Source: Pectinatus haikarae (GTDB taxonomy: Bacteria > Bacillota > Negativicutes > Selenomonadales > Selenomonadaceae). From it: 64,000 nt of DNA. Made by a program: the position numbers and the translations under genes. Position 1 is the stretch's first letter. Every line of letters starts with the position of its first letter. Below the pieces are notes generated by a model that saw only the letters and a program-made list of their open reading frames with translations, had not been told where the DNA came from and ran no database searches. Below, piece after piece: positions 52,887 to 61,630 of the stretch. The stretch lies in NCBI RefSeq assembly GCF_015732185.1, contig NZ_WIQM01000001.1:62001-126000 (forward strand), in the 5' to 3' direction.

Positions 52887-53594
52887 TCACCTTTGCCCCA
52901 TCATGATATGTGTTTGGCCTATTACACGGACATCATCTATCTTTTCCATTGCGAGACTTTGCCATTCAAGCATTTTCCCCGGAGAGGGCTTTGTATAGAT
53001 ACCATATGGTGTGATAGGCTGTAAAATCAGCATGATATTTTTATCTGTCCCGCTTAATAAATTTATGGCTTTTTTAAAATCGTTCAAGGAAGTTTCCTGA
53101 GCGATAACTATCTTAACATACACATCTTTTTGCCGGGCTATGTGCAAAAAATCCGCGTGCTGTTGCCAAAGCTCCGTATGTACTGCATCCGGCATTTTAA
53201 AATCCATACTTATAATGGAGATATTATTGATAACTTTTGATAATTCTTCGGGCAAAGAACCGTTTGTTTCTAAAAAAAATGGCAGATTGATATGTTTGGC
53301 CATTTCGTTGATGAAAGCTGTGTGCAAAAGGGGCTCACCGCCGGTAAGACTGATGGAATGATGCCTTTTCAGAAGAATTTTTTGTATATAGGGAAGAATA
53401 TCAGTTAACTCGACAGGATTTAATAAAGTTGCCTCATTTTCAAGATCACAGTTTTCAGAATGAAGAATATCATTTGTATCACAGTAACCGCAATCAAGAT
53501 TACAGCCGGCAAAGCGAATGAAAAGCTGACGGCAGCCAGCATATTTTCCCTCACCCTGTATAGAGGAAAATATCTCACTTATCGGTGCATGCAA
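52887..53594 (-). CDS. queE: 7-carboxy-7-deazaguanine synthase (radical SAM)
   Basis: A 235-residue radical-SAM enzyme that makes 7-carboxy-7-deazaguanine from 6-carboxytetrahydropterin in queuosine/preQ0 synthesis. Signatures: [24 protein letters not shown], the cluster cysteines in [11 protein letters not shown], and [10 protein letters not shown]. The reading frame stays open to 53666 inside queD, but a GGAGG lies 7 bases before a TTG at 53594, giving [13 protein letters not shown] as the N-terminus, just 2 bp after the queD stop. The start is therefore TTG. Confidence 0.93.
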   Translation of the reverse strand: MHAPISEIFSSIQGEGKYAGCRQLFIRFAGCNLDCGYCDTNDILHSENCDLENEATLLNPVELTDILPYIQKILLKRHHSISLTGGEPLLHTAFINEMAKHINLPFFLETNGSLPEELSKVINNISIISMDFKMPDAVHTELWQQHADFLHIARQKDVYVKIVIAQETSLNDFKKAINLLSGTDKNIMLILQPITPYGIYTKPSPGKMLEWQSLAMEKIDDVRVIGQTHIMMGQR

Positions 53595-53596
53595 TT

Positions 53597-53974
53597 TTAT
53601 GCCTCCTCGTAATATAATGCCGCTGATTTTTCTGTTTCCCATACTTTTACAAATTTCACACGGCATTTTCCTTTTATATTTTCATGCTCGCTTAGTCTAT
53701 GATATAAATAAGCAGCAATATTTTCTGCTGATGGATTTGAGGACAAGAACGGCTCCAATTCATTAAGATAATGATGGTCAAATTCGCCGATAATCTCTCT
53801 GAGGGCACCTTTCAATTTTTTAAAATCAATAAGCATACCCAACTCATCAAGTTTGCTGCCATATACTACTGCTTCAACTATCCAGTTGTGTCCGTGCAGA
53901 TTATCGCATTTCCCGGGATAACCAATAATGCGGTGGGCTGCGCCAAAATCATTTTTTACTGATAACTCAAACAT
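53597..53974 (-). CDS. queD: 6-carboxytetrahydropterin synthase
   Basis: A 125-residue T-fold enzyme that turns dihydroneopterin triphosphate into 6-carboxytetrahydropterin. Zinc ligands are His in FGAAHRI and the pair in NLHGHNW; the catalytic Cys in KCDNLHGH and FDHHYLNE are kept. AGGAGGT precedes the ATG. A likely extended -10 (TGTTATAAT, complement of 54006-54014) lies 32 bp upstream, making it first in the operon queD-queE-surE-mtnP-ahcY. No queC is nearby, and no preQ1 riboswitch pattern was seen in the leader. Confidence 0.95.
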   Translation of the reverse strand: MFELSVKNDFGAAHRIIGYPGKCDNLHGHNWIVEAVVYGSKLDELGMLIDFKKLKGALREIIGEFDHHYLNELEPFLSSNPSAENIAAYLYHRLSEHENIKGKCRVKFVKVWETEKSAALYYEEA

Positions 53975-54005
53975 TTTTTACCTCCTGACAACCTCACTAC
54001 ATAAA

Positions 54006-54014
54006 ATTATAACA
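54006..54014 (-). promoter_or_regulatory. Extended -10 promoter of the queD operon
   Basis: On the minus strand: TGT-TATAAT, with no strong -35, giving a leader of about 25 nt. Confidence 0.5.
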
Positions 54015-54092
54015 TAAATAGGTTCTTATTTCAGGTAGAGTTTATATTCCATGTAATAAAAAAATATTGTATATAGGGGATTTTATGATATA

Positions 54093-54136
54093 AAAAACTT
54101 CCAAACCACTTGATCTGAATTGGTTTGGAAGTTTTT
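54093..54136 (-). terminator. Terminator of the deoxyribose operon
   Basis: AAAAACTTCCAAACCA (54093-54108) and TGGTTTGGAAGTTTTT (54121-54136) pair perfectly around 12 bases. It follows the kinase gene and shields queD. Confidence 0.9.
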
Positions 54137-54204
54137 GACGCATTATCATTTTGGGAGAAGACATTATTACAGTAATAATACAGCTGAAATGAAATTACAC
54201 GATA

Positions 54205-55125
54205 CTATTTATGAGCTGCTAAAAATTTTTGGACTTCTTGATAAGAAGGATATGATTTTTGGGTGCCTTTTTTTGTGACACTCAAAGCCGAGAATGCGCT
54301 GGCTTCGTACATTGATGCTAAAATATCATTGCTTTTTACGTAACAGCTGGCAAAACATCCTATGAAAGCATCCCCGGCACCGGATGAATCAACAGAGTCA
54401 ACAGAAAAAGCATTTAAACGATGGACGGAGTCTTTAATCACCCACATTGAACCTCTTGCCCCCATCGTGACAATAATATTTTTTATGCCTTTTTCCACCA
54501 GCGAAATTGCCGCTTTCTTTATATTTATGTCAGTATCTACGGGCCTTTTTGTGATAAATTCAAGTTCTGTTTCATTGGGAACAAAAAAATCACATTCTTT
54601 AATTTTTTCAATGTCAAGCTTTGCGTTTGCAGGTGCCGGATTGAGCAGCACTCTGATACCATTTTTAATGGCAAACTGTACAGCATAATATACGGTATCA
54701 AGATTGACTTCCAATTGCAGAATTATGAGACTGCATTTTTTCAGATGGTCAGCCGCTTTATGAATATCTTCGGGCAAAAGATATTCATTAGCTCCTTTTA
54801 TGATCAGTATTCTGTTTTGTCCTGAGGAATCCACAAATATGGGAGCTACACCACTGGATATATTCTTTACCCGTTCGACAAAAGTAGTATCTATATTGTA
54901 ATGTTTAAAATTATTTATAGTATTATCAGCGAATATGTCATCACCTACCTTTGTTAATATCATCACATCACTGCCATAGGATGCGGCAGCTACGGCCTGG
55001 TTGGCACCCTTTCCGCCGCATCCTATGGAGAATTCGGGAGCTTCCAATGTTTCCCCGTCTATAGGCATTCTGTCTATATAGGAAATTAAGTCTACCATAT
55101 TAGAACCAATAACTGCTATTTTCAA
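54205..55125 (-). CDS. PfkB-family sugar kinase (ribokinase/deoxyribokinase)
   Basis: A 306-residue kinase. N-terminal AVIGSNMVDLISYIDRMP and GCGGKGANQAVAAASYG and the C-terminal DSSGAGDAFIGCFA (catalytic Asp) are typical of the ribokinase group, with NPAPAN as in RbsK. It is last in the deoC-MFS-epimerase-kinase run, which makes it a good candidate for deoxyribokinase (DeoK of Salmonella) producing 2-deoxyribose-5-phosphate for DeoC. Sequence alone does not settle ribose versus deoxyribose. Confidence 0.87.
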   Translation of the reverse strand: MKIAVIGSNMVDLISYIDRMPIDGETLEAPEFSIGCGGKGANQAVAAASYGSDVMILTKVGDDIFADNTINNFKHYNIDTTFVERVKNISSGVAPIFVDSSGQNRILIIKGANEYLLPEDIHKAADHLKKCSLIILQLEVNLDTVYYAVQFAIKNGIRVLLNPAPANAKLDIEKIKECDFFVPNETELEFITKRPVDTDINIKKAAISLVEKGIKNIIVTMGARGSMWVIKDSVHRLNAFSVDSVDSSGAGDAFIGCFASCYVKSNDILASMYEASAFSALSVTKKGTQKSYPSYQEVQKFLAAHK

Positions 55126-55136
55126 AAGTTTTCTCC

Positions 55137-56159
55137 TTATTTTTTACCGGTTGTTACTGAAAAATATTTTTCTTCATTAGATTTCAACATTATTAAAGTC
55201 CCCGACTTTTTAGCAGCCAAAAACCCTTCGGGCCTGCATGTAGCAGGTAAAACGAAAGCAGATACCTGTTGATCTGCATTGTATAGAAGCCATCTGGTTG
55301 CGCAGGGGAATTCTTTTGTCGAAAAGGTTGTTTTAAAACCGAATCCTTTAGGAGAATCTATTTCAAAAACAGCATTTTCGGTATAATTCTTGAGATCATC
55401 CGCCATAAAAACAATTTCAGGGTCATACATGTCGGGCTGATCAAGTTTAGTCAAAGTACTGCCATTTTTTTGTAACTGTTTTATATCTTCATTATAATGC
55501 ATCCATTTTGGTGTGGGCTTGACATGTGCTGGTATGGATTCGCGTAATTTGAACGCTTTTTCTGGTACATTTGAAGAAATAATGGCATTATCTACATATG
55601 CATAATTCATGTGACACATATATTGTAACGGCATGTCGATACCTGTAAGATTTTTTACTTTCATGCCAATGTCCATTTTTGTGTCATTTGCTTTTATAGT
55701 AAGACTGGGATGTGATAAATAGTGATAACCGAAGCCTTGACAATATTCGTATTGACCAGTTACTGAAATAGTTTCATCAGAAAGTTCCAACCATGCCTCA
55801 TCAATTGGTGCACATGACATTTCTCCATGCATTGGATGAGTATCTTCCGGTGATGGACATCCATTTGATAAAAGTCCAGAATGAAAAGCAAAACAACCAT
55901 AGGTATCAATGATACAGTTTGCTGGCTTGGGCTGGGAAAACATGTTCTTCATCCGCAGGCTTATTCCGTCAAATTCCGCATCCCATATTATTTGCCCCAT
56001 GTAGGGAAGAACTGTTACATAGCCTCTGCTGTTTGTTAGTTTTACCGCTTCGACTCCTGATGAATATATAAATATGTCGACAGTAAAATTATCATTTTTA
56101 AAAATTTCTTTAGATTTTTCTGAAAAAAAACCACGCTTGAGAAAAATTTTATTTTTCAT
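55137..56159 (-). CDS. Aldose-1-epimerase-like protein (DeoX type)
   Basis: A 340-residue beta-sandwich protein of the galactose-mutarotase superfamily (DUF4432-like). Typical motifs: GGYVTVLP-like start of the sandwich (SRGYVTVLPYMGQIIWDAEFDG), FHSGLLSNGCPSPEDTHPMHGEMSCAP, and the mutarotase-like LQYMCHMNYAY with conserved His. It may interconvert alpha and beta deoxyribose or a related aldose. In Salmonella the deoX gene of the deoQKPX operon has a similar place. A longer frame reaches 56189, but AGAGGT is placed for the ATG at 56159. Confidence 0.75.
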   Translation of the reverse strand: MKNKIFLKRGFFSEKSKEIFKNDNFTVDIFIYSSGVEAVKLTNSRGYVTVLPYMGQIIWDAEFDGISLRMKNMFSQPKPANCIIDTYGCFAFHSGLLSNGCPSPEDTHPMHGEMSCAPIDEAWLELSDETISVTGQYEYCQGFGYHYLSHPSLTIKANDTKMDIGMKVKNLTGIDMPLQYMCHMNYAYVDNAIISSNVPEKAFKLRESIPAHVKPTPKWMHYNEDIKQLQKNGSTLTKLDQPDMYDPEIVFMADDLKNYTENAVFEIDSPKGFGFKTTFSTKEFPCATRWLLYNADQQVSAFVLPATCRPEGFLAAKKSGTLIMLKSNEEKYFSVTTGKK

Positions 56160-56185
56160 TTTATTTTTACCTCTTTTTGTTATAG

Positions 56186-57490
56186 TCAATATTCATTGCC
56201 GATTCTTTTGTAAAAATAATAGCCAACATAGGCAAAACAGAAGAAATTTACTATAAACGAAAATTGCATTGAACCGGTTATGTCTGAGACAAGTCCCTGG
56301 ATAGCAGGCACAAACGCCGCGCCTATTATGGACATGACAAGGACAGCTCCGGCAGTTTCAGTATATTCTTTTTCTACTGAATTTAATGTTTCGGCGTAAA
56401 TAGTCGCCCAGCATGGTCCCATCAATATGCTTATTGCTACTGCAGCGTATACTGCTGTAAAATTTGGTATAAAAGAAACATAAAGGACCAATGCACATCC
56501 GATAATTGAATATGCTAATAAAACTTTATTTGCAGAAAATTTTGCAATCAAAAAATTTGCTATAAATTTCCCGACAAAAAAACATGCATAGCTAATTACC
56601 ATAAAATCAGCAGCCATACGTTCATTTATAGTGTTATCAAGAACTAAAGCCAATCTTATTGTAAATGACCATACAGCTACCTGCATTCCTACGTAAAGAA
56701 ACTGAGCTGCAATTCCCTTCTTGAATTTACTGTTTTTAATGAGATATTTTAAAGTTTTGATAATTCCTGCGTCGTTTTTATTTGATGTTTTTTCGATAGT
56801 CTTACATTTAGGATATTTAGTGATGAGAAATAGAATAAATACTGCAACTAGAATATATATCATAATTTTATATGGATGTAGAGTATGCTGCAACATTTGC
56901 AACTTAAAAGCATGCAGAGCTGTTTCATTTAGAACAGCCATTTGTGTAGCCAAACTGGCACCATTTTGAAATATCAGGTATTTTCCCAGCAGGATTCCGG
57001 CGGCAGCGCCAATAGGATAAAAAGTTTGGCTTATATTTAAACGCAATGTAGAATATTTGCGAGGTCCTAACATGGTGCTATAAGTGTTTGAAGCTGTTTC
57101 CAGAAAACCAAGGCCTATAGCAATGGAAAAAACAGCAAATAGGAACATCGTATATGTGGCCATGTCAGATGCGGGAAAAAATAATCCGCAGCCAATAATA
57201 TAAAATAATAAACCACATAGGATAGCAAATTTGTAGCTAGTCTTTTTGATTACTATGGATGCTGGTATTGATATCAAAAAATATCCACCGTAAAAAGCAC
57301 TTTGCACTAAGGCACTTGCAAAGTCGCTTAATGTAAATACACTTTTGAATTGAGTGATCAATATATCGTTTAAGCTCGCTGCAGCACCCCATAGTGGAAA
57401 TAAGCATGATAATAATATGAATTGAAAAATTGGTGTTTTGTTTAAATAACCATCATCGTATTGTAGTAAAGCATCTTTCTTATCTGCCAT
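56186..57490 (-). CDS. MFS sugar:proton symporter of the FucP type (probable 2-deoxyribose permease)
   Basis: A 434-residue, 12-helix permease. The start region FILLSCLFPLWGAAASLNDILITQFKSVF is close to fucose permease, as is GLGFLETASNTYSTMLGP, and there is a clear LILxx repeat. The gene lies between deoC and the mutarotase-like gene, as deoP does in enterobacterial deoxyribose operons. It therefore probably imports 2-deoxyribose; fucose or another sugar is not excluded. A GGAGGAAAAATT ribosome site precedes the ATG. Confidence 0.85.
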   Translation of the reverse strand: MADKKDALLQYDDGYLNKTPIFQFILLSCLFPLWGAAASLNDILITQFKSVFTLSDFASALVQSAFYGGYFLISIPASIVIKKTSYKFAILCGLLFYIIGCGLFFPASDMATYTMFLFAVFSIAIGLGFLETASNTYSTMLGPRKYSTLRLNISQTFYPIGAAAGILLGKYLIFQNGASLATQMAVLNETALHAFKLQMLQHTLHPYKIMIYILVAVFILFLITKYPKCKTIEKTSNKNDAGIIKTLKYLIKNSKFKKGIAAQFLYVGMQVAVWSFTIRLALVLDNTINERMAADFMVISYACFFVGKFIANFLIAKFSANKVLLAYSIIGCALVLYVSFIPNFTAVYAAVAISILMGPCWATIYAETLNSVEKEYTETAGAVLVMSIIGAAFVPAIQGLVSDITGSMQFSFIVNFFCFAYVGYYFYKRIGNEY

Positions 57491-57566
57491 AATTTTTCCT
57501 CCAAGTAAACATTGAGAAAACAGTTATTCCAATAAATAAGTGTTTTCTCAATATAAATCTTTATTA

Positions 57567-58208
57567 TTAATTCACAATTTCCACGCCGTGGCTTGTACCA
57601 ATTCTTTCTGCACCGGCAGCTATCATTATATCTGCATCCTGTCTGCTGCGAATACCACCGGCAGCCTTTACTTTGGCTTTGCCATTAACAGTCTTTTTCA
57701 TTAGGGCAACGTCTTTTTCTGTTGCTCCGCCTGTGGAAAAACCTGTTGATGTTTTTACGAAACTTGCACCCGCTTCAACAGCCAGATTGCATGCACGTAC
57801 TTTTTCACTATCTGACAGCAGGCAGGCTTCTATAATAACTTTTACGATTGCTTTACCTTTTGTTGCTTTAACAACTGCAGAGATATCATTTTTGACATAT
57901 TTGTCATCACAGTCTTTCAATTTGCCTATGGCTATCACCATATCAATCTCTGAAGCACCATCTTTGATGGCCTGTTCTGTTTCAAAAACTTTTACAGATG
58001 TGGGAGTGGCTCCCTGCGGAAAACCAATTACTGTGCAAACAGCAATATTTGTATTTTTTAGCTGTTCATACGCATCTGATACCCATATAGGACTGATACA
58101 TACAGAGGCAAAATTGTATTTTTTTGCCTCTATTAAAAGTTTTTCCAGATCCTTTTTTACGGCATCTGTTTTTAATAATGTGTGGTCTATCAATTTTGCA
58201 TAATCCAT
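57567..58208 (-). CDS. deoC: Deoxyribose-phosphate aldolase
   Basis: A 213-residue class I aldolase that splits 2-deoxyribose-5-phosphate into acetaldehyde and glyceraldehyde-3-phosphate. Key strands: [38 protein letters not shown], the Schiff-base region [15 protein letters not shown], and [13 protein letters not shown]. It is first in the operon, with a strong promoter and palindrome about 50-100 bp upstream and a GGAGGTAG ribosome site. Confidence 0.96.
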   Translation of the reverse strand: MDYAKLIDHTLLKTDAVKKDLEKLLIEAKKYNFASVCISPIWVSDAYEQLKNTNIAVCTVIGFPQGATPTSVKVFETEQAIKDGASEIDMVIAIGKLKDCDDKYVKNDISAVVKATKGKAIVKVIIEACLLSDSEKVRACNLAVEAGASFVKTSTGFSTGGATEKDVALMKKTVNGKAKVKAAGGIRSRQDADIMIAAGAERIGTSHGVEIVN

Positions 58209-58247
58209 AGTCTACCTCCGTTAGCGTTGATATTTATTACAAAATTT

Positions 58248-58276
58248 ATCTTAACATATTTTTGAACTTATGTAAA
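58248..58276 (-). promoter_or_regulatory. Promoter of the deoxyribose operon
   Basis: On the minus strand: TTTACA (complement of 58271-58276), 17 bases ending in TGT, TAAGAT (complement of 58248-58253). The -35 box is the end of the 42-bp palindrome. Confidence 0.7.
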
Positions 58277-58312
58277 CTAAATAATGAAATTAATTTCATT
58301 ATTTAGTTTACA
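58271..58312. promoter_or_regulatory. 42-bp perfect palindrome, probable DeoR operator
   Basis: TGTAAACTAAATAATGAAAT on the left is repeated exactly inverted on the right (centre 58291/58292; 21 bases per half, no mismatch). It covers the -35 box of deoC and reaches upstream. SorC-family regulators such as B. subtilis DeoR bind long palindromes as tetramers, so this is the likely site. It lacks a T-run, so it is not a terminator. Confidence 0.7.
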
Positions 58313-58365
58313 TTGAAAAATATCCTTTGTTATTATGAACAATTGTTTAATAATGAATAATCAAA

Positions 58366-58430
58366 TAAAAAAGACATAATTCCAATAAGTTAAATTTTTA
58401 GATATAACCTATTAGAACTATGTCTTTTTA
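58366..58430 (-). terminator. Terminator of deoR
   Basis: AAAAAAGACATAATTC pairs with GAACTATGTCTTTTTA with one mismatch, plus outer AATAAG/CTATT. It stops deoR transcription before the deoC promoter. Confidence 0.75.
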
Positions 58431-58440
58431 TCTTTATCTA

Positions 58441-59376
58441 TTATTTTATTAACGCATGTGCTGTATATTGATCTGTTACCAATATGTTGGCAAAACCGCC
58501 TGCCAAAGCCGCTTTTATAGCAGAAATTTTTCTTTGGCTGCCTGCAACAAGAATTCGTTTTTCCTTATTCTTTAACTCTTCCAAATTTATCCCGACTGTT
58601 CTGTTGTCAAGTTCTTTATTACATAATTCACCTTCTGCGTTAAAAAAACGTGAACATATATCACCGACAGCATCTTCCTTTAATATACGCTTATCTTTTT
58701 CATCAATGTAACCTAATCTAAAAAGCAGAGCATCATCTTTTACAGTCCCTACTGTAAATACCGCTATGTTTGCCTGGCGACCAAGTTCCAATATCCTTTT
58801 TATATGACGATCATTTTCTACTAATTTTTTCATCTGTACACTGTCGAACATTAGCGGTAATGGTAAATACCGGCCGACCGTGTTGAATGATTCAGAAAAT
58901 AATTCAACAACTTCATAGGCATAGGTATTACTTTGCGAATGACTGACGCCACCTTTTAATTGGACAATTTGTACACCTTTTAGTGACTTTGATCGTAATT
59001 TCAAAGCCACATTATAAATAGTAAGTCCCCAACTTACACCTATAATATCACCGTCTTTAGTCACTGCATATAGATATTCTGCTGCCTTTGCACTTATGCT
59101 TTTTGTTATTTCATCTCGTGTATCAAGTGGCGTATAAGCGATTTTCACGTCATCTAAATTATACTTGCTGATTAACATCTGTTCTAAGCTGCTATTGTCT
59201 TCAATAGGATCTACTATATTTATCCGGACAAATTTTTGATCTTTTGCATATTGCAGCAATCGTGAAACAGTTGGTCTGGATATATTTAGTTTTTCAGCAA
59301 TTTGCTGTTGGCTGTAATCTGACTCATAATATAATTTTGCAATATTTATACTGAGCCGTTCTTTGTTGTTGTCCAT
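58441..59376 (-). CDS. deoR: SorC-family DeoR regulator
   Basis: A 311-residue protein. The helix-turn-helix is N-terminal (YSQQQIAEKLNISRPTVSRLLQYAKDQ). The rest is the SorC sugar-phosphate-binding domain (GDIIGVSWGLTIYNVALKL, VQLKGGVSHSQSNTYAYEVV, AVGDICSRFFNAEG, and the final IKAALAGGFANILVTDQYTA). This is the family of Bacillus DeoR, which represses deoxyribonucleoside genes until deoxyribose-5-phosphate binds. It precedes deoC but has its own terminator. A TTG frame reaches 59391; GAGGAAT fits the ATG at 59376. Confidence 0.9.
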   Translation of the reverse strand: MDNNKERLSINIAKLYYESDYSQQQIAEKLNISRPTVSRLLQYAKDQKFVRINIVDPIEDNSSLEQMLISKYNLDDVKIAYTPLDTRDEITKSISAKAAEYLYAVTKDGDIIGVSWGLTIYNVALKLRSKSLKGVQIVQLKGGVSHSQSNTYAYEVVELFSESFNTVGRYLPLPLMFDSVQMKKLVENDRHIKRILELGRQANIAVFTVGTVKDDALLFRLGYIDEKDKRILKEDAVGDICSRFFNAEGELCNKELDNRTVGINLEELKNKEKRILVAGSQRKISAIKAALAGGFANILVTDQYTAHALIK

Positions 59377-59466
59377 TTGTATATTCCTCAAATTGTATAT
59401 TATTCAAAAATTATTGTAAATTTATTGGAACGTAATATAATATTTTTATAAAAAATATCGAATAAT

Positions 59467-59512
59467 AAAAAGCTATCGCATAGCAGCACTAACTACTTGC
59501 AATAGCCTTTTA
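59467..59512 (-). terminator. Terminator after the GT2 gene
   Basis: AAAAGCTATCGCA pairs with TGCAATAGCCTTTT. It reads leftward after the envelope cluster ends at 59568. Confidence 0.7.
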
Positions 59513-59567
59513 TTTTGTGGCAGTAATCCTATCGTTATGATATATTTATTATGTGCAGCATAGATTT

Positions 59568-60800
59568 TTAACGAACAATGTCATCATATGAAACGGCACG
59601 TGTATGTTGGGTATGACTCCATTCGTGTTCATTGCGATGCAGAAATCCCAAAAATACTATAGGAATCCAGCTGTATATAAAAATAGGATATAAGATAAGA
59701 TAAAACCATGCTTTTAATCTAACACGTATTTTTAGCAGTATAATAACAGGTAAAACATATTGCCCTAACGTAATCACTGTAAGCAATGATGAAGGAAGAA
59801 ATTGATATATATTGGTAAATAAGCTTATGCCGAAACCCATTTGAATATAACTCATGATAACGAAAATCGTGGATATCATCAGAATATGAGGTTGCAATAA
59901 ATGCATGCAACCATCCAATATGCGGATATCATGTTTTTTTATACCGGCCTTGATCATTTTGGGTATAAAACGGTGAGCAACATCAAATTGCCCTTGTGCC
60001 CAACGTTTTCGCTGACGCCATGACTGCATAAATGTAAGCGGTTTTTCATCATAAACTATGGCATCGTGGGCCCATGTGGTTTTTATTCCTTCAGTTAAAG
60101 CTTTCATCGTAAATTCCATATCTTCTGTCAGACATGTGGCGCCCCAGCCATATTTATGCAATACATCTGTTGTTATGCACATGCCAGTACCACCAAGAAC
60201 GGAAGACAAACCTATGTTGGTTTTTGCCAGATGCCATATATGATCAATTACCCAAAATGAAATGGCAAAAGTTCCGGAAATCCATGTATCGTAAGGATTT
60301 TTTGCATCAAGGTAACCTTGAATGAGTTTATCACCCTTGCAGAGACGATTGTTCATTTCTAATAGAAAGCGTTTATCGACAAGATTATCCGCATCAAAAA
60401 TTGCCACAGCATCATATTGCCGCTGCATTTTGAAAAGACGACTGAACATCCATTCCATGGCAAAGCCTTTGCCATGTTTTTCTTTATCAGTTCTTTCATG
60501 AACGATGGCGCCGTGGACTGAAGCAATTTGTGCAGTATTGTCACTGCAATTGTCAGCTATAACAAAAATATCGTATAGGTTTTTGGGATAATCAAGCTGT
60601 CCGAGATTATCTATTAATTGACCGATGACAGCTTTTTCGTTATGCGCGGCAATAATTACTGCAAACGACTTTTCAGGTACAAGAATTTTGACCTCCCTGC
60701 GCCTCCATAGTCCACAGACACCGATACAAAAATAATATACTGTAAATAAAAATATTATCCCCTGTATCGGCAGCATAATATAATCGAGAGCATATGTCAT
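59568..60800 (-). CDS. Membrane glycosyltransferase, family 2
   Basis: A 410-residue inner-membrane transferase. One N-terminal helix, then a GT2 domain with VIIAAHNEKAVIG, VIADNCSDNT, the metal-binding FDADNLV (DxD), TEDME acceptor motif and QRKRWAQG (QxxRW). Three or four helices close the protein. These are the marks of processive beta-glycan synthases of the cellulose/hyaluronan type. No PilZ domain is present, unlike the synthase at 26653-28554. It lies 65 bp after pssA, so it may act on an envelope glycolipid. The product is unknown. Confidence 0.85.
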   Translation of the reverse strand: MTYALDYIMLPIQGIIFLFTVYYFCIGVCGLWRRREVKILVPEKSFAVIIAAHNEKAVIGQLIDNLGQLDYPKNLYDIFVIADNCSDNTAQIASVHGAIVHERTDKEKHGKGFAMEWMFSRLFKMQRQYDAVAIFDADNLVDKRFLLEMNNRLCKGDKLIQGYLDAKNPYDTWISGTFAISFWVIDHIWHLAKTNIGLSSVLGGTGMCITTDVLHKYGWGATCLTEDMEFTMKALTEGIKTTWAHDAIVYDEKPLTFMQSWRQRKRWAQGQFDVAHRFIPKMIKAGIKKHDIRILDGCMHLLQPHILMISTIFVIMSYIQMGFGISLFTNIYQFLPSSLLTVITLGQYVLPVIILLKIRVRLKAWFYLILYPIFIYSWIPIVFLGFLHRNEHEWSHTQHTRAVSYDDIVR

Positions 60801-60865
60801 TAGAATTAGTTCCCCTTTGGCTGTATATCTTCAGGCATACTCTGCCCGCACAAACCATGAATGCA

Positions 60866-61630
60866 TTAAGCGATTTTGTTGCAAATAGTATTTAATATAC
60901 CAAAAACAGCATATGTAGAAAAAATAGCGAATAAAACTGCAAACGGAAATACCGCTCGGCATAGGAAGATAAGACCTAAAGCAAACAGCAGGGAAAGAAT
61001 CAATGCTGCTATATTTATTTTTTCGCCAGTACCTTTAAAATCAGGATAATGGATATTGCTTACCATTAAAAAACCTGTAAAAATAACTACAAAAGGTACG
61101 ACATACCCGATCATTATCGGTGGTATAAAAGGCAGATTGGCTATAAGCATGGCAGCTGTTGCTATCATGCAGCCGCCGGCAGGAATGGGCAGCCCCATGA
61201 AGTAGCCGTGCAATGTGCCGGCATTGACATTAAAGCGTGCCAGACGCCACATTCCGCAAACAGCGTAAATAACACCGGCGATAATACTGAAATACATAAA
61301 ATAACGCAAACTGTCAGGCGGGGTGCCAGTTTTCATGGCAGCCATGCTGATAATTGATAAGGTGAAAAGAACCGATATTATTCCGGGAGCAACGCCGAAG
61401 GAAACGACATCGCAAAGAGAATCCATTTCCTTGCCCCGTTCATCGGTGGTACCGAAGTAACGGGCAAGACGGCCGTCCAGTCCGTCTGCAAGCAGTGCCA
61501 GCAATATAAATATAGGGGCATCAATCAAAGGACCGAACTTAACTCCACCCATAAGCATCACAAATATGGACAATATACCAAATACCAAATTCATCGAAGT
61601 GCAGACATTTGGTATCCATGCTTTACTCAT
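60866..61630 (-). CDS. pssA: CDP-diacylglycerol-serine O-phosphatidyltransferase
   Basis: A 254-residue polytopic enzyme that makes phosphatidylserine. The CDP-alcohol phosphotransferase motif is spread over DGLDGRLARYFGTTDERGKEMDSLCD (DGxxARxxxxxxxxGxxxDxxxD; positions about 49-74), and the short hydrophobic segments match the Bacillus-type PssA. Its ATG shares one base with the psd stop, so translation is coupled. With psd it makes phosphatidylethanolamine. Confidence 0.93.
   Translation of the reverse strand: MSKAWIPNVCTSMNLVFGILSIFVMLMGGVKFGPLIDAPIFILLALLADGLDGRLARYFGTTDERGKEMDSLCDVVSFGVAPGIISVLFTLSIISMAAMKTGTPPDSLRYFMYFSIIAGVIYAVCGMWRLARFNVNAGTLHGYFMGLPIPAGGCMIATAAMLIANLPFIPPIMIGYVVPFVVIFTGFLMVSNIHYPDFKGTGEKINIAALILSLLFALGLIFLCRAVFPFAVLFAIFSTYAVFGILNTICNKIA

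Noticed and set aside
53975-54060. preQ1 riboswitch upstream of queD
   Set aside because: The likely leader is only about 25 nt, and no preQ1-I loop and A-rich tail pattern was seen.
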